Shown one piece after another: positions 5,995-10,200 of a stretch of DNA of 10,200 nucleotides. The DNA comes from Virgibacillus salarius (GTDB lineage: Bacteria > Bacillota > Bacilli > Bacillales > Amphibacillaceae), in the NCBI RefSeq assembly GCF_039521925.1, contig NZ_BAAACY010000123.1:1-10200 (forward strand), in the 5' to 3' direction. How positions within the stretch are numbered: position 1 is the stretch's first letter; each line of letters starts with the position of its first letter. A program made the position numbers and the translations under genes. The notes under the pieces were generated by a model that saw only the letters and a program-made list of their open reading frames with translations, made no database searches and was not told the DNA's origin.

Positions 5995-6031
5995 AAAAGT
6001 AGGCATGTTTCTATGCCTATTTTTGTTTTTT
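5995..6031 (+). terminator. Terminator after yyzM
   Basis: AAAAGTAGGCAT (5995-6006) pairs with ATGCCTATTTTT (6013-6024) with one G-T wobble and a six-base loop. The 3' side is TTTTTG followed by six T. It ends the ykvI-like / mscS / yyzM transcript and insulates ychF. Confidence 0.88.
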
Positions 6032-6037
6032 GTCAGC

Positions 6038-6066
6038 TTGTCATTTGTCTAGCAAATATCTATAAT
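6038..6066 (+). promoter_or_regulatory. Sigma-A promoter of ychF
   Basis: TTGTCA (6038-6043), 17 bases, TATAAT (6061-6066): five of six and six of six at ideal spacing. It starts 7 bases after the preceding terminator and gives a leader of about 45 bases to ychF. Confidence 0.8.
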
Positions 6067-6118
6067 TAGAATGACAAACGCGTTTATATGAATGGAATCC
6101 TTAAGGAGTGAAAGTTGA

Positions 6119-7219
6119 ATGTCTCTAACAGCAGGAATTGTCGGTCTTCCAAATGTGGGTAAATCAACATTATTTAATGCTATTACACAAGCAGGGGCAG
6201 AAGCAGCGAATTATCCATTCGCTACAATTGATCCTAATGTCGGAATAGTGGAAGTACCAGACAATCGCTTAAATAAATTAACAGAATTAGTAAAACCAAA
6301 AAAAACAGTACCTACAGCATTTGAATTTACGGATATTGCTGGTATTGTGAAGGGAGCTAGTAAAGGCGAAGGATTAGGAAACCAATTTTTATCCCACATT
6401 CGTCAAGTTGATGCGATTTGCCAAGTGGTACGTTGTTTTCAAGATGATAACATCACGCATGTATCTGGAAGAATTGATCCTATTGATGATATTGAAATCA
6501 TTAACTTGGAACTAATTCTTGCTGATTTGGAAACAGTTAACAAACGTTTTCAACGTGTAGAAAAATTGGCTAGACAGAAAGATAAGGCAGCTGTTGCAGA
6601 GTATGATATACTAGTCAAAATTAAAGCTGGTTTAGAAGAAGAAAAGCCTGTACGTGCACTAGATTTTACAGAAGAACAATATAAAGTGGTAAAAGGTCTA
6701 CATCTATTAACTAGTAAACCGACACTCTATGTAGCAAATGTGAGTGAAGAAGAGGTTGCCGATCCTGATACAAACGAGAACGTACAAAAGGTTAAAGACT
6801 ATGCCGCAAAGGAAAACGCCGAGGTTATCGTTGTATGTGCCAAGATTGAAGAAGAAATTGCTGAGCTTGATGTCGAAGAAAAGGAAATGTTTCTTGAAGA
6901 TCTAGGAATAGCTGAATCAGGGTTAGATAAATTAATCAAAGCTTCCTATCATTTATTAGGCTTAGCTACTTACTTTACAGCAGGAGAACAGGAGGTCCGT
7001 GCATGGACATTCCAAAAAGGAATTAAAGCCCCTCAAGCAGCTGGAATTATTCATACAGATTTTGAACGAGGATTTATTCGCGCTGAAACGGTATCATATG
7101 ATGATCTTGTAGAAGCAGGAACAATGTCACAGGCAAAAGAGAATGGAAAAGTGCGGTTAGAAGGTAAAGACTATGTTGTAAAAGATGGAGATGTCATTCA
7201 TTTTCGCTTTAATGTATAG
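6119..7219 (+). CDS. ychF: Redox-regulated ATPase YchF (Obg/OLA1 family)
   Basis: The 366-residue length is standard for this universal P-loop protein, which binds ATP in preference to GTP and associates with ribosomes. The P-loop is GLPNVGKST (residues 9-17), switch I includes NYPFATIDPNVG (about 31-42), and switch II has DIAGIVKGASKGEGLGNQF (about 68-86). The G4 position reads NVSE rather than NKxD, the known reason for its ATP preference. A coiled-coil insert lies around residues 130-180 (ETVNKRFQRVEKLARQKDK). The C-terminal TGS domain (about 283-366) includes TFTAGEQEVRAWTFQKG-type sequence and ends in GDVIHFRFNV. ATG at 6119 follows AAGGAG (6103-6108) at 10 bases. B. subtilis calls this gene yyaF; it precedes the rpsF operon there too. 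Confidence 0.98.
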   Translation: MSLTAGIVGLPNVGKSTLFNAITQAGAEAANYPFATIDPNVGIVEVPDNRLNKLTELVKPKKTVPTAFEFTDIAGIVKGASKGEGLGNQFLSHIRQVDAICQVVRCFQDDNITHVSGRIDPIDDIEIINLELILADLETVNKRFQRVEKLARQKDKAAVAEYDILVKIKAGLEEEKPVRALDFTEEQYKVVKGLHLLTSKPTLYVANVSEEEVADPDTNENVQKVKDYAAKENAEVIVVCAKIEEEIAELDVEEKEMFLEDLGIAESGLDKLIKASYHLLGLATYFTAGEQEVRAWTFQKGIKAPQAAGIIHTDFERGFIRAETVSYDDLVEAGTMSQAKENGKVRLEGKDYVVKDGDVIHFRFNV

Positions 7220-7284
7220 TCAGGAAATAACCGCTAAGGACGAATATTATATATGTATAATGTATTGAAGGATCTCTCGAAGGC

Positions 7285-7313
7285 TTGTTATTTACAATAT
7301 GATTTGGTATAAT
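7285..7313 (+). promoter_or_regulatory. Sigma-A promoter of the rpsF-ssb-rpsR operon
   Basis: TTGTTA (7285-7290), 17 bases, TATAAT (7308-7313) with the TGG extension directly before it. This is a strong consensus for a ribosomal protein operon. The start would fall near 7320, giving a leader of about 100 bases. Confidence 0.8.
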
Positions 7314-7319
7314 ACACTA

Positions 7320-7405
7320 TTGTGAGTAATTATAATTTACGATTACTCCTTGCTCCTATTGCGGGAGGCAATAATGCTGATCAATATTTAGGAGCCGCTA
7401 AGACC
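7320..7405 (+). promoter_or_regulatory. Leader with S6:S18 autoregulatory stem
   Basis: Two structures are visible. GAGTAAT (7324-7330) pairs with ATTACTC (7342-7348). Then GCTCCTA (7352-7358) pairs with TAGGAGC (7389-7395), immediately followed by CGCTAAGACC, and encloses a small hairpin ATTGC/GCAAT (7358-7362 with 7368-7372; it shares base 7358, so one pair breathes). Bacterial rpsF operons are known to carry an mRNA motif bound by the S6:S18 complex, with a conserved CCG next to the stem; the GAGCCGCTAAGACC here fits that. The likely effect is translational repression of rpsF when S6:S18 is in excess, since the stem lies just before the ribosome site at 7406-7415. Confidence 0.65.
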
Positions 7406-7422
7406 AAAAGGAGGTGTTACGG

Positions 7423-7713
7423 ATGAGAAAATATGAAATCATGTACATCATCCGCCCAGATATGGAAGAGGAAGCGCAGACAGCTTTAATTGAGCGTTTC
7501 AATGGAATTCTAACTGATAATGGCGCGGAGATTGAAAAGGTTGATGAAAAAGGTAAGAAGCGTCTTGCTTATGAAATCAATGACTACCGTGATGGATATT
7601 ATGTAATCATTAACTTCAGTGCTGATGAACAAGCGATTAACGAATTTGATCGCCTAGCGAAGTTCTCTGATGATATTATTCGTCATATTGCAGTTCGAGA
7701 AGATGATCAATAA
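7423..7713 (+). CDS. rpsF: 30S ribosomal protein S6
   Basis: The 96-residue product (MRKYEIMYIIRPDMEEEA...) is a standard S6, with the central KGKKRLAYEINDYRDGYYVI strand region and the SDDIIRHIAVRED end. S6 binds 16S rRNA in the platform of the small subunit as a pair with S18, which is encoded by the third gene here. I use ATG at 7423, 8 bases after GGAGG (7410-7414). A GTG at 7414 that would add three residues lies within the ribosome site itself and is not credible. Confidence 0.98.
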   Translation: MRKYEIMYIIRPDMEEEAQTALIERFNGILTDNGAEIEKVDEKGKKRLAYEINDYRDGYYVIINFSADEQAINEFDRLAKFSDDIIRHIAVREDDQ

Positions 7714-7728
7714 TAAGGAGTGGTTCTG

Positions 7729-8193
7729 ATGTTAAATCGTGTCGTTCTTGTCGGCAGGTTAACGAAGGATCCTGATTTACGTTATACACCAAGTGGAGTA
7801 GCTGTAGCTAACTTTACACTTGCAGTAAACCGTCCATTCTCTAATCAACAGGGGAACCGTGAAGCCGACTTCATTAATTGTGTTGTTTGGCGTAGACCAG
7901 CAGAGAACCTAGCGAACTTCATGAAAAAGGGAAGTATGGTTGGGGTTGATGGTCGTGTGCAAACGCGTAGATTTGAAGGTCAGGATGGGAAAACTGTTTT
8001 TGTTACAGAAATTGTTGCAGACAGCGTACAATTCTTAGAATCTAAAGGCGCCTCTCAAGGTGGAGGACAGGATACATCAGGATTCCAACCAAATAGAAAC
8101 CAGAACCAATTTGAACCAAATAGAAACCAAGAGGACCCATTTAAAAATAATGGAGAGCCTATCGATATATCAGATGACGATTTACCATTCTAA
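7729..8193 (+). CDS. ssb: Single-stranded DNA-binding protein
   Basis: The 154-residue protein has an N-terminal OB fold (residues 1-105: MLNRVVLVGRLTKDPDLRYT, then NFTLAVNRPF and INCVVWRRPAENLANFMKKG). A Gln/Asn/Gly-rich linker follows (about 106-140), and the acidic tip DISDDDLPF ends the protein; this tip recruits replication and repair partners. It is the SsbA type, essential for replication. ATG at 7729 sits 8 bases after AAGGAG (7715-7720); the GTG at 7720 overlaps that site. The linker holds a 16-base perfect direct repeat (8087-8102 and 8114-8129) that encodes a doubled PNRNQ. The gene lies 15 bases after rpsF. Confidence 0.98.
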   Translation: MLNRVVLVGRLTKDPDLRYTPSGVAVANFTLAVNRPFSNQQGNREADFINCVVWRRPAENLANFMKKGSMVGVDGRVQTRRFEGQDGKTVFVTEIVADSVQFLESKGASQGGGQDTSGFQPNRNQNQFEPNRNQEDPFKNNGEPIDISDDDLPF

Positions 8194-8213
8194 AATGAAA
8201 AGGAGGGTTATCT

Positions 8214-8444
8214 ATGGCAGCTCGTCGCGGACGTGCAAAGCGTCGTAAAGTGTGTTTCTTCACTGCAAATGGAATTACACACATTGATTACAAAGACGTG
8301 GATTTGCTAAAACGTTTCATCTCTGAGCGCGGGAAAATTCTTCCTCGTCGTGTAACAGGAACTTCAGCAAAATACCAACGTAAGCTTACAAAAGCAATCA
8401 AACGTGCTCGCACAATGGCTTTATTGCCATATGTAGCTGAGTAA
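8214..8444 (+). CDS. rpsR: 30S ribosomal protein S18
   Basis: The 76-residue basic protein (MAARRGRAKRRKVCFFTANG) continues with HIDYKDVDLLKRFISERGKILPRR, the S18 signature, and ends RARTMALLPYV. It forms a heterodimer with S6 in the small-subunit platform. Only one cysteine (Cys14) is left. The start at 8214 follows AAGGAGGG (from 8200) at the usual distance, 20 bases after the ssb stop. It closes the operon. Confidence 0.98.
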   Translation: MAARRGRAKRRKVCFFTANGITHIDYKDVDLLKRFISERGKILPRRVTGTSAKYQRKLTKAIKRARTMALLPYVAE

Positions 8445-8456
8445 TAAATAGTTATT

Positions 8457-8492
8457 AAAGGCATTATAGGCTAAGACCTATGATGCCTTTTT
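8457..8492 (+). terminator. Terminator of the rpsF-ssb-rpsR operon
   Basis: AAAGGCATTATAGG (8457-8470) pairs with CCTATGATGCCTTT (8477-8490), with one G-T wobble and a CTAAGA loop, followed by a T-tract. It starts 12 bases after the rpsR stop. Confidence 0.92.
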
Positions 8493-8646
8493 ATTATTAT
8501 ATGTACATATGAAGGAATGGTGGTATATATGCTTCCTATTGAATCATTGTCATCCACTTACGTTAGCGAATTTCTTATAATGATTTGATAGACTTATCAT
8601 ATAGCTAACTCTATATTAACGCTTTCGTATATTTAATAATCTATCT

Positions 8647-8703
8647 AGGAGGTTTATGATTAATAAAATTGGGGAAGAGAATAGTAACTCCTTCTTTTTC
8701 TAG
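8647..8703 (+). other. Ribosome site with a 15-codon reading frame
   Basis: AGGAGG (8647-8652) lies 3 bases before ATG (8656-8658), which opens MINKIGEENSNSFFF and stops at TAG (8701-8703). It could be a leader peptide, a very small gene or the start of a lost gene. The close spacing and the lack of any other evidence keep it low. Confidence 0.2.
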
Positions 8704-8743
8704 AAGCAAGATTCAGGTCTCTAGATTAACTATCTTATTCAAC

Positions 8744-8787
8744 TAAAGGGATATAGCCAACCAAATTTGGTTGGCTATACCCCTTTA
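8744..8787. repeat. 44-base near-perfect palindrome
   Basis: TAAAGGG, A, TATAGCCAACCAAA (8744-8765) is followed by its reverse complement TTTGGTTGGCTATA, C, CCCTTTA (8766-8787). All pairs match except A8751 against C8780. Neither strand carries a T-run after the stem, so it is a poor intrinsic terminator as it stands. It may be a degraded bidirectional terminator, a protein binding site or a small mobile hairpin. Confidence 0.85.
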
Positions 8788-8862
8788 AAAGGGTGGTATT
8801 TGGTAAGCAGATTTTTTATAGAGCGTTATTAAGGGATTATTGATTGCATTACCATTTTCAGA

Positions 8863-8895
8863 CAGTTCCTCAGAGCATATAGCTATGAGGAACTG
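8863..8895. repeat. Stem-loop between rpsR and MscS gene
   Basis: CAGTTCCTCA (8863-8872) pairs perfectly with TGAGGAACTG (8886-8895), and inside it AGC (8874-8876) pairs with GCT (8882-8884) around an ATATA loop. No T-run follows on either strand. Its role is unknown. Confidence 0.7.
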
Positions 8896-9026
8896 ATACC
8901 ATATAAGAAAGATACGACGTTTAATATTTTACATATTGGATTTGCGATAGTAATGGATTGGTGAACAATGGAAAATGAAATAGGTTAAATTTCGAAAACA
9001 ACTCCATCAAAAACTATTTTGTGCTT

Positions 9027-9053
9027 TTTTACAGATGAAATTTTTGTGATAAT
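9027..9053 (+). promoter_or_regulatory. Weak promoter candidate for the second MscS gene
   Basis: TGTGATAAT (9045-9053) has the TGN extension and five of six -10 bases; TTTTAC or TTTACA (from 9027/9028) lies 14-15 bases upstream, shorter than ideal. If used, transcription starts after 9058, which rules out any start for the channel upstream of 9082. Confidence 0.3.
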
Positions 9054-9081
9054 CATAACTCGCAAAGGAGTCGATTTTAAA

Positions 9082-9915
9082 ATGAAATGGTTGGAAAACA
9101 TCGAATGGGAAGAAGTTATTTTAGATGTTGGTATTATACTCATTCAATTAGTCGCAATTCTGATTGCTTTCCTGATTACTCGTGCCATTGGAAAAAAACT
9201 AATTCAATCTTCTTTCTCAAAGGTACAGACTAAAAAGAAGATGTCTGTTGGTAGAACACAAACATTACAAGCATTAGCAATTAGTTTTTTTTCATATGTT
9301 CTCATTTTTATCACCTTGGTAATAGTGCTTGGTATATTTGGAATTAATGCTGCAGGGTTAATTGCCGGAGCAGGTATTATCGGATTAGCAATTGGCTTTG
9401 GTGCTCAAGGTCTGGTAAGTGATGTCGTAACTGGTTTTTTCTTATTACTGGAAAAACAACTAGATGTTGGCGATTATGTAACGACAGCAGGATACGGTGG
9501 TATTGTCGAAGAAGTAGGTTTACGAACAACCCAAATTCGAAGCTTTGACGGGACTTTGAATTTTATCCCTAATAGAGAGATTAGTTCACTAAGTAATCAT
9601 TCTCGTGGTAATATGAGAGCTCTCGTTGACATTGGTATCTCTTATGATGATAATATTGACCATGCCATGACAGTCCTTCAAGAGGTCTGTGACAAGATAA
9701 AGCAAGAGAATGAGACAATTGTAGAAGGACCAGATGTGTTAGGTGTTCAAACAATCGGTGATTCTGATATTACACTTCGGGTTATTGCAAAAACAGAAAA
9801 TATGGAACAGTGGGCAGTTGAAAGACAGCTTCGTAAAGCAATTAAAGAAGCATTTGATCAAAATAACATTGATATACCTTTCCCACATCAAGTGTATATT
9901 GAAAAACAAGCATAA
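9082..9915 (+). CDS. MscS family mechanosensitive channel (YkuT-like)
   Basis: This 277-residue channel is about the size of B. subtilis YkuT. Membrane helices lie near residues 12-34, 62-86 and 89-122; the pore helix carries AGLIAGAGIIGLAIGFGAQG (91-110). QLDVGDYV (126-133), GGIVEEVGLRTTQI (139-152) and FIPNREI (161-167) form the beta domain, and the protein stops soon after the cage domain (HQVYIEKQA), without the polar tail of the other channel. I chose ATG at 9082 (MKWLENIEWEE), behind AAAGGAG (9064-9070) with an 11-base gap. An in-frame upstream ATG at 9019 adds MCFFTDEIFV-type sequence with no ribosome site. It stands alone, between the rpsR terminator and a weak terminator. Confidence 0.95.
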   Translation: MKWLENIEWEEVILDVGIILIQLVAILIAFLITRAIGKKLIQSSFSKVQTKKKMSVGRTQTLQALAISFFSYVLIFITLVIVLGIFGINAAGLIAGAGIIGLAIGFGAQGLVSDVVTGFFLLLEKQLDVGDYVTTAGYGGIVEEVGLRTTQIRSFDGTLNFIPNREISSLSNHSRGNMRALVDIGISYDDNIDHAMTVLQEVCDKIKQENETIVEGPDVLGVQTIGDSDITLRVIAKTENMEQWAVERQLRKAIKEAFDQNNIDIPFPHQVYIEKQA

Positions 9916-9926
9916 TAGGAGTTATA

Positions 9927-9964
9927 CGTTATCTTGTATATTCATTTAGTTTGATAACGGTTTT
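9927..9964 (+). terminator. Weak terminator after the second MscS gene
   Basis: CGTTATC (9927-9933) pairs with GATAACG (9953-9959) over a 19-base AT-rich loop, followed by GTTTT. The large loop and short T-run make it a modest signal, but position right after the stop codon fits. Confidence 0.45.
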
Positions 9965-9996
9965 ACTATGAGAAAAATAATATATTAATACGTGCT

Positions 9997-10103
9997 GTAA
10001 CCTCAAGCGTTTAGAGCAAAGCTCTTCAAGAGGTTACTCACGTTCATGTGAAAAACGTAATCACCTTATGCTTATTGCTAGGCATGGGGTGATAACTTTT
10101 TTT
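9997..10103 (+). ncRNA. Three-hairpin candidate small RNA or leader
   Basis: Three stems follow one another. GTAACCTC (9997-10004) pairs with GAGGTTAC (10030-10037) and encloses AGAGC/GCTCT (10013-10017 with 10021-10025). ACGTT (10040-10044) pairs with AACGT (10054-10058). The third stem is the terminator at 10060-10103. A tentative promoter TTTACT (9962-9967), 18 bases, TAATAC (9986-9991) would start the RNA almost exactly at the first stem. No reading frame lies between. It could be an independent RNA of about 107 bases, a regulated leader whose gene is beyond the window, or merely stacked terminators. I recognise no riboswitch class in it. Confidence 0.35.
10060..10103 (+). terminator. Strong terminator near the right edge
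   Basis: ATCACCTTATGC (10060-10071) pairs with GCATGGGGTGAT (10082-10093), 12 pairs including two G-T wobbles, then AAC and seven T (10097-10103). On the minus strand the same stem is followed by TACGTTTTT, so it might also stop leftward transcription from a gene outside the window. The last 97 bases (10104-10200) show no gene or clear signal. Confidence 0.8.
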
Positions 10104-10200
10104 ATAAGTTAAGAAAGTATAAAATCAGCGCAATGACTGCGTTAAGCCAAGTAGTTATTTTGAAATGTTAGATGTATATTGGCAATGCTCCGACTAATTA

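Larger units (their letters stand above)
8493..9081. other. Gene-poor gap between rpsR and the second MscS gene
   Basis: No gene of normal size can be supported on either strand. The gap contains a 15-codon frame behind AGGAGG (8656-8703), two long stem-loops (8744-8787 and 8863-8895), and near its end a weak promoter for the channel gene. A short +-strand frame around 8822-8896 (SVIKGLLIALPFSD) recalls a membrane-protein N-terminus but has no start, and I cannot place it. The stretch probably contains remains of a lost gene. Confidence 0.6.

Noticed and set aside
7243..7261. TATAAT at 7256-7261 as a second rpsF promoter
   Set aside because: No -35 match at 16-18 bases upstream; the site at 7285-7313 is far better.
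8087..8129. 16-base direct repeat as a mobile or CRISPR-like repeat
   Set aside because: It lies in the ssb linker and simply encodes a doubled PNRNQ; only two units, and such linkers vary freely.
8822..8896. Possible LysE-type or other membrane-protein fragment (SVIKGLLIALPFS)
   Set aside because: Only about 13 suggestive residues, a stop directly upstream in frame, and no start codon or second matching block.
9019..9081. 21-residue N-terminal extension of the second MscS protein
   Set aside because: No ribosome site before 9019, a likely promoter overlaps this stretch, and the start at 9082 has AAAGGAG and gives the usual family length.

Overview
The window looks like a chromosomal segment of a low-GC, endospore-forming Bacillaceae (Oceanobacillus/Virgibacillus-like). 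The AT-rich codon use, strong GGAGG ribosome sites, the spore protein YyaC, and the order yyaC / yyzM / ychF / rpsF-ssb-rpsR (the origin-proximal neighbourhood near parAB in Bacillus) all point there. The genus is inference.

Left part (1-2900) is the accessory region. Two direct copies of a roughly 480-bp non-coding repeat (1-476, cut by the window edge, and 2395-2879) flank about 1.9 kb. That interval holds a decayed cysteine desulfurase (526-1136), an intact DUF554 membrane protein (1167-1871), a 51-residue membrane/coiled-coil protein (1893-2048) with a terminator, and a degenerate stretch that resembles another Bacillaceae intergenic repeat. The first ~258 bases of the repeat are about 98% identical between copies. 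They fold on paper into nested long-range helices, an 8-bp pseudoknot, a 12-bp perfect hairpin and an intrinsic terminator, so this half looks like a structured RNA or the RNA end of a mobile element. The second half is clearly more divergent. I could not assign it to a known RNA family; it is the best candidate here for something undescribed.

Middle part (2900-7220): yyaC is transcribed leftward from a site that fits a forespore sigma-G/F promoter. Divergent from it runs an operon ykvI-like transporter - MscS channel - yyzM, ended by a strong terminator. Immediately after that lies a clean sigma-A promoter for the GTPase/ATPase gene ychF.

Right part (7220-10200): the ribosomal operon rpsF-ssb-rpsR has an extended -10 promoter, a leader matching the S6:S18 autoregulatory stem, and a strong terminator. 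A ~590-bp gap with two long hairpins and a very short ribosome-site-preceded reading frame follows. Then comes a second, shorter MscS channel (YkuT-like), and finally a compact cluster of three hairpins ending in a strong terminator (9997-10103) that is not attached to any visible gene.

Most coding content is ordinary housekeeping. The unusual content is non-coding: the duplicated structured element, the hairpin cluster at the right end, and the hairpins after rpsR.
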